Counted from the first letter of the stretch, positions 1 through 13,121 are shown. The stretch: DNA of 64,000 nucleotides from UBA4582 sp002389265 (GCA_943788825.1 CALSRT010000003.1:248001-312000); one strand, 5' to 3'. Numbers and translations: made by a program. Notes: generated from the letters alone by a model not told the origin.

Positions 1-137
1 TCGTCAAAGTTGGAGCTGCGCAGGCTACCTTGCGCCTGCTGGTAAAATTCCAGTTCCGTGGCTTCAAGGTCTTCCTCGGTTTCGCTGGCACAGGCGGCGA
101 GGAACAGCAGGGCAAGACTAATCAAAAGTAAACGCAT
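1..137 (-). CDS. bamD: Outer membrane assembly lipoprotein BamD, N-terminal part (cut by window edge)
   Basis: The reverse strand reads from an ATG at 137 into a lipoprotein signal (hydrophobic stretch LLLISLALLFLAAC, lipobox Cys near residue 15), followed by an acidic linker and the start of a helical repeat (LEFYQQAQGSLRSSNFD). BamD is an outer-membrane lipoprotein of the Bam complex that folds beta-barrel proteins, and its TPR repeats begin in this way. It lies divergent to rluD-pgeF, the same arrangement as in many Gammaproteobacteria, which supports the call. Only about 45 codons are present, so the assignment rests on the signal, the first repeat and the neighbourhood. Confidence 0.8.
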   Translation of the reverse strand, partial: MRLLLISLALLFLAACASETEEDLEATELEFYQQAQGSLRSSNFD

Positions 138-241
138 AAGTATCGATTTTTCCGCAGATTCTAGAAGCTGATGTAGGTGCTTGAATTCCCGGCTATTTAA
201 CCATAGCCTCCCCACATACCCAAGAGGTGTTAGCAGGTTGT

Positions 242-1195
242 ATGCCAGTTGAGATAACCCACCAAGCAAAAGTACCCGATAACATGGCGCGTCAGCGATT
301 AGATCATGTTGTCTCTCATTTGTTCCCGCAATACTCAAGATCGCGACTTCAGTCCTGGATTAAATCCGGCGGAGTGACCGTTGACGGCCAATTGAAGCGT
401 ACGGGCCAGAAGTTATATGGCGGTGAGAACATCGCCATTGCTGTGGTCACAGTTGAAGTTGAGTCGGTGCCGCAGGAGATGGCCCTCGATGTGGTCTTCG
501 AGGATGAGGCCCTGTTGGTCGTCAACAAGCCGATGGGGCTCGTGGTTCATCCTGGCGCGGGGAACATGGATGGGACGCTGCTCAATGCGCTCCTTTACCA
601 TTATCCTGACTTAGACGGGGTGCCGCGTGCGGGTATTGTCCATCGGCTCGATAAAGATACAACGGGCCTGCTAGTGGTGGCTAAAACACTCGAAAGTCAA
701 AACCAGTTAGTCCAACAACTGCAGGCAAGAACAGTGAAGCGTCTCTATGAGGCGGTGGTCTACGGTGTATTTGAAGGTCCAGGTAAGGTCGATGCCGCGA
801 TCGGCAGGCACGTTAGTCAAAGAACGAAAATGGCCGTCAGGCGAGACGGCAAAGAAGCCATCTCTCGGTATCGTGTATTGCAGCAGTTCGGCGAGCATAC
901 CCGTCTTGAGGTTTCGCTGGAGACCGGTCGCACGCACCAGATTCGAGTGCACATGCAGCACATTCGCCATAGTTTGATCGGTGATAATACCTATGGTGGC
1001 GGCTACAAAATCCCTCGAAATCGACAACCGATTTTACTGGAAGCGCTGCAATCTTTCCCCAGGCCGGCGTTGCACGCCCGTGAATTGAGCCTGCAACACC
1101 CAACAACGGGCGTGAACTGTCGCTGGACTGTGGCGTTGCCCGAGGATATGGAGGTGCTGCTGGCGGCACTCTCCGCAGCAGATATCTGTGACTGA
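242..1195 (+). CDS. rluD: 23S rRNA pseudouridine(1911/1915/1917) synthase RluD
   Basis: This protein of about 317 residues isomerises uridines in helix 69 of 23S rRNA. An N-terminal S4-like RNA-binding domain (RLDHVVSHLFPQYSRSRLQSWI) is followed by the RluA-family catalytic domain with the motif GIVHRLDKDTTGLLVVAK, which contains the catalytic Asp, and then ETGRTHQIRVHM. The reading frame also has an upstream GTG at 227. I chose ATG 242 because it gives an RluD-like N-terminus (MPVEITHQAKVP) and has AGCAGG five bases upstream. It is divergent from bamD and overlaps pgeF by 8 bp, as expected for a translationally coupled pair. Confidence 0.95.
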   Translation: MPVEITHQAKVPDNMARQRLDHVVSHLFPQYSRSRLQSWIKSGGVTVDGQLKRTGQKLYGGENIAIAVVTVEVESVPQEMALDVVFEDEALLVVNKPMGLVVHPGAGNMDGTLLNALLYHYPDLDGVPRAGIVHRLDKDTTGLLVVAKTLESQNQLVQQLQARTVKRLYEAVVYGVFEGPGKVDAAIGRHVSQRTKMAVRRDGKEAISRYRVLQQFGEHTRLEVSLETGRTHQIRVHMQHIRHSLIGDNTYGGGYKIPRNRQPILLEALQSFPRPALHARELSLQHPTTGVNCRWTVALPEDMEVLLAALSAADICD

Positions 1196-1904
1196 GCCCC
1201 TGCTTCGCCCCGACTGGGCGCTGCCTGAGGCTGTGCAGTCGGCAGTTACCACGTGTTTTGGCGGTGTCAGCGAGCCACCCTACGGGACGTTGAATGTCGC
1301 GAGCCATGTGGCTGATCAGCCTGCGCGTGTGGCGGAGAACCGCCGTCGGGTTGAGGTGCTGGCGGAATTGCCGGCTCCGCCTTTATGGCTGCAACAGGTT
1401 CACGGCACGCGGGTATTGATGGCGAACCCAAGTAGTGCCAACGAACAGCAGGCAGATGCTGCCTACACAAGAGACCGGCACTGCGTGTTGGCTATTATGG
1501 CGGCTGACTGTTTACCGATTTTGTTGTGCAGCGATGATGGCGAGGAAATCGCGGCGATACATGCGGGTTGGCAGGGGCTCGCCGGACATATTATTGATGC
1601 TACAGTGGCGCGATTTTCAGCGCGTAAAATTTCAGCCTGGCTGGGGCCGGCGATCGGGCCCTGCCACTATGAAGTGGATGAGCCAGTCAGGTCGCGCTTC
1701 GACAGCAATTTTGGGTTTGGCCCAGGAAAGGATGACGGTCACTGGATGCTAGATCTGTTTGCGGTTGCCAGGCGCCAACTCTCAAAGGCCGGTGTTGCGT
1801 CCATTGCCGGAGGTGAGTGCTGCACCTATTGCGACTCGAGGTTTTATTCCCATCGCCGCGATGGTCAAACCGGCAGATTCGCGGCGCTGATTTGGCGGCG
1901 CTGA
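1188..1904 (+). CDS. pgeF: Peptidoglycan editing factor PgeF (laccase-domain / YfiH family)
   Basis: This 238-residue protein belongs to the DUF152/YfiH family, described both as a purine nucleoside phosphorylase/adenosine deaminase and as a factor preventing misincorporation of non-alanine residues in peptidoglycan. The metal ligands are visible: His72 in QQVHGTRV, Cys108 in AADCLPILL and His125 in IHAGWQGL. The start is a GTG inside the end of rluD, 8 bp before its stop, so expression is probably coupled. Length and motifs are typical. The family is certain, but the physiological substrate cannot be read from the sequence. Confidence 0.93.
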   Translation: MTEPLLRPDWALPEAVQSAVTTCFGGVSEPPYGTLNVASHVADQPARVAENRRRVEVLAELPAPPLWLQQVHGTRVLMANPSSANEQQADAAYTRDRHCVLAIMAADCLPILLCSDDGEEIAAIHAGWQGLAGHIIDATVARFSARKISAWLGPAIGPCHYEVDEPVRSRFDSNFGFGPGKDDGHWMLDLFAVARRQLSKAGVASIAGGECCTYCDSRFYSHRRDGQTGRFAALIWRR

Positions 1905-1914
1905 TGGGGCGTTA

Positions 1915-2397
1915 TTAGCCGCTACAGTACTCGCGAATCGTCTGTCGCGCAGTCTCGATTTTTGCGGTTTTCTCCTCTGCGGTGAGTAGTCGATCTTCAC
2001 CGTTGTCATCCTTGACCATGATTCTTGGGTACGTCTCGAGGTTGACCAGGTTCTTTTTGCCGATTTCGCAGTTCGAGCGCTTTTGGGCAGCGATCTGGCC
2101 GGCGATGCGATCGCGATCTTCAGCGATGAGCTTATCGGGATCAACCTCGGTGCTGATCGGTTCCGGTGGTAAGCCGGGTCTCGAGCCACGGTTTGGTGCC
2201 TGACTTTGCTCGCTATCAAGTAGGGTCTTGGCGCCGAAGCCACCGGTGGCGGTAACGCGCTCGGCGGGGTAGTCTCGCGGGTTCTTCTGAGCGTAGTTGG
2301 TCACGCCGTTGTTATCCACCCAGACATAGTAATCATCATCCGAATAAGCATTCACTGCGGTAAGCAACAGAAGCATAAAGCAGACAGAGTTTTTCAT
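1915..2397 (-). CDS. Exported DUF4124-domain protein
   Basis: The 160-residue product has a short signal peptide (MKNSVCFMLLLLTAVNAYS) and then the DUF4124 signature YVWVDNNGVTNYAQKNP, typical of small exported proteobacterial proteins of unknown function. The rest is polar and charged, with a proline-rich linker and a helical C-terminal half. Two cysteines (NCEIGK and the terminal REYCSG) could form a disulfide in the periplasm. It stands alone and converges on pgeF with only 10 bp between stops. The biochemical role is unknown; the family assignment is from the N-terminal motif. Confidence 0.8.
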   Translation of the reverse strand: MKNSVCFMLLLLTAVNAYSDDDYYVWVDNNGVTNYAQKNPRDYPAERVTATGGFGAKTLLDSEQSQAPNRGSRPGLPPEPISTEVDPDKLIAEDRDRIAGQIAAQKRSNCEIGKKNLVNLETYPRIMVKDDNGEDRLLTAEEKTAKIETARQTIREYCSG

Positions 2398-2526
2398 CTA
2401 AGTCCCTATAGTATATGACTATTTGGATCTTACTCGATGCCAGCGCAAAATTCGACAGTGGCTCTGAAAGGGTTCGAATTTAGGGGCGAGACGCGCGGCG
2501 GTCGGGTTGGCGTTGGCGTTAAAGGA

Positions 2527-2556
2527 TTGACAGCATAAGCCGGTTTGATTGAGAAT
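2527..2556 (+). promoter_or_regulatory. Candidate sigma-70 promoter of ilvIH
   Basis: A perfect -35 TTGACA (2527-2532) is followed after 18 bp by GAGAAT (2551-2556, 4/6 to TATAAT). It lies about 40 bp upstream of the ilvI start. A 14-bp palindrome TCATAGGCCTATGA (2565-2578) sits at or just after the predicted transcription start and could be an operator or a small hairpin. No leader peptide rich in branched-chain codons was evident. The assignment is pattern-based only. Confidence 0.4.
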
Positions 2557-2592
2557 GCCCGGCCTCATAGGCCTATGAAATAGGGGAAAAAA

Positions 2593-4329
2593 GTGGAAAT
2601 GCTATCTGGCGGAGACATCCTGATGCGTTGTCTCCAGGAAGAAGGTGTTGATTATGTGTTCGGTTACCCTGGCGGTGCCGTATTGCATATCTATGACGCG
2701 CTCTTCAGGCAAAAGCGTATACAGCACATTCTGGTCAGACATGAGCAGGCTGCAACCCACATGGCAGATGGCTATGCGCGCGGCACTGGGCGGCCAGGCG
2801 TCGTGTTGGTGACGTCCGGCCCAGGGGCAACCAATGCCATTACGGGGATTGCGACGGCCTTCATGGATTCGATTCCGATGGTCGTGATTTCCGGTCAGGT
2901 ACAAAGCCATTTGATCGGCACTGACTCATTTCAGGAAACTGACATGATCGGTATCTCGCGCCCTATCGTTAAACACAGCTTTCTCGTGAAAAATGCGTCT
3001 GAAATTCCCTTGATCGTTAAAAAGGCCTTTTATCTTGCGACCTCTGGTCGGCCAGGTCCCGTGGTCATCGATATTCCCAAAGATATCACCAGTCCCACAG
3101 AACTCTTTGAGTACGAGTATCCCGAGCAACTTATCATGCGGTCTTATAGTCCCGCGGTGAAGGGGCATCCGGGCCAGATCAAGAAGGCCCTGACAATGCT
3201 GCTGGAGGCCGAGCGCCCCATGATATACGCCGGGGGCGGTGTTATTCAGGGTGAGGGCTCGAGTGAGCTCATCGCGCTCACGCGTTTATTGGGCTATCCC
3301 ATCGTTAATACACTGATGGGGCTGGGCGCCTATCCTGGCACTGACCCACAATTTTTAGGCATGTTGGGCATGCACGGCACCTATGAAGCGAATATGGCGA
3401 TGCATAATTGTGATGTCCTTATCGCAGTGGGAGCTCGCTTTGATGATCGCGTGACCAATACTGTGGCTAAATTTTGTCCTTTTGCGAAGATTATCCATAT
3501 TGATATTGATCCCGCGTCGATCTCGAAGAATGTGGTGGTTGATGTGCCGATAGTGGGCCCGGTCAAAAATGTCCTGGCGGAGATGCTGGAAACCGCTCAG
3601 GCTCGGGTCGCTAAACGCACCAAGGTTCAGGCCAGTCGGCTGGCCGAGTGGTGGACGCAAATAGAAGCCTGGCGAAAGTTGGATAGTTTGCATGTCACGC
3701 CAGCCGCCGATGGTGTCACCATTAAGCCTCAGGAGGCCGTAAAAGCGGTCTACAAGGTGAGCAAAGGCACTGCATTCGTTAGCTCTGATGTGGGCCAGCA
3801 TCAGATGTTTGCGGCATTGTATTACCCCTTCGACGAGCCTCGTAAGTGGATTAACTCTGGTGGTCTCGGCACTATGGGCTTTGGCTTGCCGGCCGCCATG
3901 GGCGTGCAGATGGCTTTTCCCGATGAGACCGTGGTGTGCATCACCGGTGAAGGTAGCATCCAGATGAACATTCAGGAACTCTCGACCTGTGCCCAATATG
4001 GGTTGCCGGTGAAAATCATCAATCTGAATAACCGTTCTCTGGGCATGGTTAAGCAGTGGCAAGATATGCAGTATGAGGGTCGGTATTCCCACAGCTACAT
4101 GGATTCTTTACCCGACTTCAAGAGGTTAGTGGAAGCCTATGGGCACGTTGGTTTTCAGGTGAAGACTCTGGCCGAGTTAGATGATGTTCTTGAGGCCGCG
4201 TTTGCGCTCAAGGACAAGCTGGTCTTTGTCGATATTTTGGTTGACCCCGATGAGCATGTCTATCCCATGCATGTGGCGCCTAATGGTGCAATGGATGACA
4301 TGTGGCTGAAAAAGGGGGTGCGAACCTGA
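2593..4329 (+). CDS. ilvI: Acetolactate synthase large (catalytic) subunit, IlvI/IlvB type
   Basis: This 578-residue ThDP enzyme makes acetolactate or acetohydroxybutyrate, the first common step of valine, leucine and isoleucine synthesis. Visible features are the N-terminal ThDP domain with VFGYPGGAV and the catalytic Glu in VRHEQAA, the central FAD/Rossmann region (GARFDDR, HIDIDP) and the C-terminal ThDP motif GEGSIQMN...NN. The start is a GTG at 2593, preceded by AGGGGA, giving MEMLSG as in E. coli IlvI. Its stop overlaps the ilvH start (TGATG). The large and small subunits form one complex. Confidence 0.96.
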   Translation: MEMLSGGDILMRCLQEEGVDYVFGYPGGAVLHIYDALFRQKRIQHILVRHEQAATHMADGYARGTGRPGVVLVTSGPGATNAITGIATAFMDSIPMVVISGQVQSHLIGTDSFQETDMIGISRPIVKHSFLVKNASEIPLIVKKAFYLATSGRPGPVVIDIPKDITSPTELFEYEYPEQLIMRSYSPAVKGHPGQIKKALTMLLEAERPMIYAGGGVIQGEGSSELIALTRLLGYPIVNTLMGLGAYPGTDPQFLGMLGMHGTYEANMAMHNCDVLIAVGARFDDRVTNTVAKFCPFAKIIHIDIDPASISKNVVVDVPIVGPVKNVLAEMLETAQARVAKRTKVQASRLAEWWTQIEAWRKLDSLHVTPAADGVTIKPQEAVKAVYKVSKGTAFVSSDVGQHQMFAALYYPFDEPRKWINSGGLGTMGFGLPAAMGVQMAFPDETVVCITGEGSIQMNIQELSTCAQYGLPVKIINLNNRSLGMVKQWQDMQYEGRYSHSYMDSLPDFKRLVEAYGHVGFQVKTLAELDDVLEAAFALKDKLVFVDILVDPDEHVYPMHVAPNGAMDDMWLKKGVRT

Positions 4330-4820
4330 TGCGCAGAATTATTTCGGTACTTTTGGAGAATGAAGCCGGTGCACTGTCGCGGGTGGTCGGTCTTTTTGCT
4401 CAACGTAATTACAATATTGAGACTCTGACCGTCGCGCCAACGGAAGATGAGACGTTGTCACGTTTGACCTTGACCACATCGGCCAGCGATACCCAGGTTG
4501 AGCAAATTACCAAGCAGCTCAATAAGTTGATAGAAGTGGTTAAGCTGGTTGATTTGACCGAAGGTGAGCATATAGAGCGTGAACTGATGCTGATTAAGGT
4601 CAAGGCCACCGGTGCTCAGCGGGCGGAAGTCAAACGCACTTCTGACATATTCCGCGGTCAGATTGTGGATGTAACGCACAATGCCTATACCATTCAGTTG
4701 GTGGGGACTTCGGACAAGCTAGATGCGTTCCTCCGCGCCATGTCTGAATCTGTTGTCCTGGAAGTGGTAAGATCAGGTGTGTCAGGTGTTGCCCGCGGCG
4801 AGAAGATTCTCGCGGTCTAG
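4329..4820 (+). CDS. ilvH: Acetolactate synthase small (regulatory) subunit
   Basis: This 163-residue regulatory subunit has the N-terminal ACT domain (RRIISVLLENEAGALSRVVG, then RNYNIETLTVAPT) that binds valine for feedback inhibition. The C-terminal domain (SDIFRGQIVDVT, TSDKLDAFL) contacts the catalytic subunit. The frame extends nine codons further upstream, but the ATG at 4329 reproduces the conserved MRRIISVLLENE start and overlaps the ilvI stop by one base. In many pseudomonads ilvC follows here; in this window pssA follows directly. Confidence 0.96.
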   Translation: MRRIISVLLENEAGALSRVVGLFAQRNYNIETLTVAPTEDETLSRLTLTTSASDTQVEQITKQLNKLIEVVKLVDLTEGEHIERELMLIKVKATGAQRAEVKRTSDIFRGQIVDVTHNAYTIQLVGTSDKLDAFLRAMSESVVLEVVRSGVSGVARGEKILAV

Positions 4821-4875
4821 CAACCATGACGTCTGATTATAGTGATGACTCTCGATAGTTGATGAGGTAGGTTCA

Positions 4876-5649
4876 ATGGAAGAGCAGCAAGAAAGCCAGG
4901 ATCCTAAAGTAACCTCGATGGCAGATCGATCTGAGGAGCGGGCTGGATTGCGCCGCGGCATTTATCTTCTACCCAACCTGATTACCACCGGCGCGCTATT
5001 TTCAGGATTTTACGCCATTATTTCGGCTATGAGCGGCGCGCTTGAAAATGCGGCGATTGCGATTATCGTCGCAGGGGTTCTGGATGCTCTTGATGGTCGT
5101 ATCGCTCGCCTGACCAATACGCAGAGCGAGTTTGGCGTGCAGTACGACAGTCTTTCAGATCTGGTTGCTTTTGGTGTTGCGCCTGCGGTGATGATGTTTA
5201 GCTGGGTGTTATCAGACCTTGGCAAGTTTGGCTGGATGGCCGCCTTCTTGTATATGGCTTGTGCTGCACTGCGGCTCGCTAGATTTAATGCTAAGCCGGA
5301 CAATACCGCTTTTGTGGGTCTCGCCAGTCCCATGGCGGCTGGGCTCTTGGCGACCTCGGTCTGGCTCTGGACGGATAACATCGCCAGTACGGTAACCCTG
5401 CCGCTGGCGATTCCGATGGCGGCGCTGACAGTGGGGGCTGCCGCACTGATGGTCAGCAATTTTCGGTACTACAGCCCGAAGCAGATCGACATGCACCGCG
5501 TACCGTTTATTTATATGTTGGGCGTTGTTGCCTTGTTTGCTTTGATCGTGGCGAATCCGCCGATTGTCCTACTCGGTTTGGCGGTGATCTATGCGGGATC
5601 TGGCCCCGTTCAAGCAATTCTTCGCAAGCGGCCGCAAAAGCCGGTTTAG
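4876..5649 (+). CDS. pssA: CDP-diacylglycerol--serine O-phosphatidyltransferase
   Basis: This 257-residue integral membrane enzyme makes phosphatidylserine, the precursor of phosphatidylethanolamine. It carries the CDP-alcohol phosphotransferase signature DG-x2-AR-x8-G-x3-D-x3-D in DALDGRIAR...FGVQYDSLSD at about residues 72-97. About seven hydrophobic segments follow the cytosolic N-terminus (first near NLITTGALFSGFYAI). It is the membrane-embedded type, not the phospholipase-D-like Pss of E. coli. The start ATG 4876 follows TGAGGTAGG. It lies 55 bp after ilvH on the same strand. Confidence 0.94.
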   Translation: MEEQQESQDPKVTSMADRSEERAGLRRGIYLLPNLITTGALFSGFYAIISAMSGALENAAIAIIVAGVLDALDGRIARLTNTQSEFGVQYDSLSDLVAFGVAPAVMMFSWVLSDLGKFGWMAAFLYMACAALRLARFNAKPDNTAFVGLASPMAAGLLATSVWLWTDNIASTVTLPLAIPMAALTVGAAALMVSNFRYYSPKQIDMHRVPFIYMLGVVALFALIVANPPIVLLGLAVIYAGSGPVQAILRKRPQKPV

Positions 5650-5778
5650 GTATTGGCAACCCGTCACGGGGCAGTTGCCCGTCGGTCCGAATAGATCAAA
5701 CTTCGAGACGTTTTTTGGGTATCTTGTTGCTGGCGGCCGGCAGGCGCGCCGGACAATCTTAGAATGGGACCATGATGT

Positions 5779-6813
5779 ATGTTGATCAAAAAGCCGGACG
5801 CCTTCAGACCCTCTGAAATCACCCCGGAAGCCGTTTATCTGCAGCGGCGGACATTCATTCGGGGTGCGGGTCTCGGATTGGGCGCAATGCTGCTGCCGGG
5901 TATGGGCATGGCCGCACTAGATGCGGACCTGCCAATCAGAGACATCGCGCGTTATACAGGCGACCGGCAAGCGTCGATGTTGGCGCCAGACTGGTTGCGT
6001 CAAAAAGTCTCGCGGGCTCGGCCGAGCCGCCATCTGGCGCAAGAGCCAAGCACGCCCTGGGATATTGTAACGACCTATAATAACTTTTATGAATTTGGTA
6101 CGGACAAAGGGGATCCTGCCGAGAACGCGAGTGATTTTAGGACCGACCCTTGGCAGGTAGAGATTGCGGGTCAGGCGGATATCACCGGATCCTTTAACCT
6201 GGAAGACATTCTGAAGCCCCATGATCTCGAAGAGCGGATCTATCGGCTCCGTTGTGTCGAGGCCTGGTCAATGGTTGTTCCTTGGATAGGCTTCCCGCTG
6301 GCTGACTTGATCAAGCGTTTCAAGCCCACTTCAAAAGCGAAGTATGTGCGTTTCGAGACCTTGTTTGATCCTAAGCAAATGCCAGGCCAGCGGTCACGAT
6401 TTGCAGCGCTGGACTACCCCTACCGAGAAGGATTGCGGATTGACGAGGCGATGAACGAGTTGGCCTTTGTTGGGGTTGGTCTCTATGGTAACGCGATGCC
6501 GCCACAAAATGGCGCGCCATTACGACTCGTGCTGCCCTGGAAGTACGGCTTCAAAAGCATTAAATCTATCGTGAAAATCGAGTTTTTGGAGTACCGCCCC
6601 GTGAGCTCCTGGGAACGCAGTAACCCGAAGGAGTATGGCTTTTATGCGAACGTGAATCCGCAGGTCAGTCATCCGCGTTGGAGTCAGGCCAGTGAGCGGC
6701 GGCTGCCAACATCATTGTTTTCACCGAACAGACGGCCAACCCTGATGTTCAATGGTTATGGGGATGAAGTCGCCCATCTTTACGCGGGTATGAATCTCCG
6801 CAATGACTACTAG
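5779..6813 (+). CDS. msrP: Periplasmic methionine sulfoxide reductase catalytic subunit MsrP
   Basis: This 344-residue molybdopterin enzyme reduces methionine sulfoxide in oxidised periplasmic proteins, with electrons from MsrQ. The N-terminus has a twin-arginine signal (RRTFIRG, residues 23-29, followed by a Gly/Leu/Met-rich core). The mature domain shows YNNFYEFG, the molybdenum-ligating Cys159 in YRLRCVEAWSMVVPW, and the cofactor-binding run PPQNGAPLRLVLPWKYGFK. Length and motifs match E. coli YedY. It overlaps msrQ by 11 bp, so the two form an operon. Confidence 0.96.
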   Translation: MLIKKPDAFRPSEITPEAVYLQRRTFIRGAGLGLGAMLLPGMGMAALDADLPIRDIARYTGDRQASMLAPDWLRQKVSRARPSRHLAQEPSTPWDIVTTYNNFYEFGTDKGDPAENASDFRTDPWQVEIAGQADITGSFNLEDILKPHDLEERIYRLRCVEAWSMVVPWIGFPLADLIKRFKPTSKAKYVRFETLFDPKQMPGQRSRFAALDYPYREGLRIDEAMNELAFVGVGLYGNAMPPQNGAPLRLVLPWKYGFKSIKSIVKIEFLEYRPVSSWERSNPKEYGFYANVNPQVSHPRWSQASERRLPTSLFSPNRRPTLMFNGYGDEVAHLYAGMNLRNDY

Positions 6814-7438
6814 GTTTTCCTCGACGCTTAAGCCGCTGGTGTTTTGTCTCGGTTTGCTGCCGCTGGCGTACCTCCTAGGGCAGGTCTACCTGGTGGTTAA
6901 CGGTCAACCAAGTGGCATGGGTGCCGATCCCGCGAAGACCATTGTGCAATTCAATGGTGATTGGGCCCTAAGGTTCATGTTACTCACGCTGGCAGTCACG
7001 CCGCTTCGGCAGTTGCTGGGTTGGGTTGAGCTTGCTCGAGTCAGGCGCATGCTGGGATTGTTTGCCTTTACCTATGCGTTAGCGCATTTCACGACCTATT
7101 TAGCGCTCATCCTCGAGTTCGAATTTAACGAACTGGGTACCGAGATCCTGAAGCGGCCCTATATATTGGTCGGCTTCACGGCGTTATGCGGTCTGGTGCC
7201 GTTGGCGCTCACTTCTAATCGCTTAATGATGCGTTTGATGAAGCGCCGTTGGCGGTTACTTCATCAATTGGTCTATCCGGTAGCGGTTCTGCAACTCACG
7301 CATTTGTTCTGGCTCACCCGCAGTGATTATGCCGAGCCCTTCATCTACAGCGTCGTGTTTTTGCTGTTGATGGGTTATCGCGTATTCAAATGGCGACAAC
7401 GGCGATCCAAAATGGGTCGCGCAGAAGTAGCTTCTTAG
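6803..7438 (+). CDS. msrQ: Heme-binding membrane subunit MsrQ
   Basis: This 211-residue inner-membrane protein of the ferric-reductase-like family passes quinone- or flavin-derived electrons to MsrP. About six transmembrane segments are evident, with conserved histidines expected to ligate heme (ALAHFTTY, RLLHQLVYP and QLTHLFW). The motif GDWALRFMLLTLAVTPLR is typical of YedZ/MsrQ. It overlaps msrP by 11 bp. A long stretch without a coding gene, the rRNA operon leader, follows it. Confidence 0.95.
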   Translation: MTTRFSSTLKPLVFCLGLLPLAYLLGQVYLVVNGQPSGMGADPAKTIVQFNGDWALRFMLLTLAVTPLRQLLGWVELARVRRMLGLFAFTYALAHFTTYLALILEFEFNELGTEILKRPYILVGFTALCGLVPLALTSNRLMMRLMKRRWRLLHQLVYPVAVLQLTHLFWLTRSDYAEPFIYSVVFLLLMGYRVFKWRQRRSKMGRAEVAS

Positions 7439-7589
7439 CGTTGCAAGCAGCTCCCTTCGGCGAATAGCCGCGAGACTAACCAGGAATTCCTGTAGCGCTG
7501 AAGTTGGGTCTGGCAATGTGCTCCGCTGAGGTATGCGCCGGTGAGGAGTGCCGGCCCCAAAGTTTATTGAGACTTTATGAAGAAAACGG

Positions 7590-7617
7590 TTGCATGATGC
7601 GCCACAGGGCGTACTAT
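7590..7617 (+). promoter_or_regulatory. rRNA operon promoter P1 (upstream of the pair)
   Basis: The -35 TTGCAT (7590-7595) and -10 TACTAT (7612-7617) are separated by 16 bp, followed by the GC-rich discriminator GCCCTCCC. This is the layout of a growth-rate-controlled, stringently regulated rRNA promoter. The same GCGTAnTAT-like core and TCGAT-containing downstream sequence recur at the second promoter. It is about 560 bp upstream of 16S. No start site has been measured. Confidence 0.55.
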
Positions 7618-7724
7618 GCCCTCCCTCGATTCGAGTCGTTAAGCGGATTGAGAGGTGAGGTTAGCCTTGTAAGGCAGGAAGAATTTAGGCAGTCTTTAAA
7701 TTCTCTGAAATCTCGAATGAGAGC

Positions 7725-7752
7725 TTGCAAGTTGTCCGTAAGGACGTATAAT
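7725..7752 (+). promoter_or_regulatory. rRNA operon promoter P2
   Basis: The -35 TTGCAA (7725-7730) and a perfect -10 TATAAT (7747-7752) are separated by 16 bp, and a GC-rich discriminator (ACGCCCCC) follows. Together with the similar promoter 135 bp upstream it makes the tandem arrangement usual for rrn operons. It is the better match to consensus of the two. Confidence 0.65.
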
Positions 7753-7840
7753 ACGCCCCCTCGATCGATGAGATTGAGAGAGTTGCCCGAGCGCAACTCA
7801 GTAGGATTCGAATGAGAATCCGCCGGCACAAGAGATTGCC

Positions 7841-7885
7841 AGAGCATTACAATGCTCTCCCAATCGGACCGGTCGCTCTTTAAAA
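7841..7885 (+). promoter_or_regulatory. rrn leader antitermination region: hairpin followed by boxA
   Basis: A perfect 8-bp hairpin (AGAGCATT / AATGCTCT, 7841-7858) is followed by a boxA-like GCTCTTTAAAA (7875-7885). This hairpin/boxA order matches the Nus-factor antitermination sites of rRNA operons. The rest of the leader up to 8175 holds a GC-rich hairpin near 8044-8073 and the left arm of the 16S processing stem. I see no protein gene between 7439 and 8175. Confidence 0.6.
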
Positions 7886-8175
7886 GTTTGGAAACATACA
7901 ATAGGTGTGAGTGCTTGTTGGACTGGATACGAAAATTATCCAACAACAAAGTGCTGACAATATTGAGTTAATACTCATATACATTATTAGTAATTTAGCG
8001 TTGGGCTGATGTGAGGCGCGTTCATTAGAACGCATAAGATTAGAAGCGTAGCTTGCTTGCAAGCGAAGCTTTTAATGGAACTTGCATCTGATCAGATTTG
8101 CGCACTTAAAGCGCAACTGTTGTCCTGAGTGAGCCTCAAAAGGGTGCATCGAGGGAGATCAGAATAATTCTTTTT

Positions 8176-9713
<1,538 letters not shown>

Positions 9714-10208
9714 ACTTGAGTGTCCACCCTTCAAGTACTCACAACCTATTGTATGTTTCTGCACTTCGACACGTTGTTCGTTAAACGCTAGAGGTGACAA
9801 CTAATGAGCATCAAAAACCAAAACTGAGACGATTCATCTCCGGTCACGATAACGGGTTAATTGAGTCGCCTGAGTTTTGGTTCTTTGAATCAAATAGATA
9901 CAAGTTGTTGGAAGCCCCAACAGTTGCTCTTTAAAAAAGTGGAAAGTGATAAAGTAGTCTGTAAAGACATTCGCAAGATAGGTTGCATACTTAATCATGC
10001 ATAACCTCTAACCAGAGGCGCGCGTGGTTGTTGTAAAGCAGTAATCTAGCTTGTAAAAACATATAAGTTTTAAGCATTATTCGGTGAAAGTGTAACCTGA
10101 TAGAGAAACCCTTCGTGTAAAAGGTACGAAGAGATTCTCGTTAACTCAACGGTAGAAATACCCGGATATCTCATGAATTTGGGATAGACGAGTTTGTTCA
10201 AGTTATAT
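9714..10208 (+). other. 16S-23S internal transcribed spacer without tRNA genes
   Basis: The spacer is about 495 bp. I searched it by eye for the T-loop GTTCRANYC and for the acceptor and anticodon patterns of tRNA-Ile, tRNA-Ala and tRNA-Glu, and found none. It contains a hairpin TGTTGG-AAGCC-CCAACA (9906-9922) directly followed by boxA TTGCTCTTTAAAA (9924-9936), a second antitermination site before 23S. The last bases form the left arm of the 23S processing stem. Confidence 0.75.

Positions 10209-10216
<8 letters not shown>
10199..10216 (+). repeat. Left arm of the 23S rRNA processing stem
   Basis: CAAGTTATATGATCAAGC (10199-10216) is the exact reverse complement of 13113-13130, giving an 18-bp perfect helix that brackets the 23S gene. 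This is the expected RNase III substrate and it defines the approximate mature ends. Confidence 0.85.

Positions 10217-13121
<2,905 letters not shown>

Noticed and set aside
3355..4092. 245-codon antisense frame in ilvI
   Set aside because: It mirrors a strongly conserved acetolactate synthase; its translation is His/Arg-rich and shows no domain.
5591..5785. 64-codon frame at the end of pssA
   Set aside because: It overlaps the pssA C-terminus in another frame and lacks any family feature.
9714..10208. tRNA gene in the 16S-23S spacer
   Set aside because: No T-loop, anticodon arm or CCA end consistent with a tRNA could be found.
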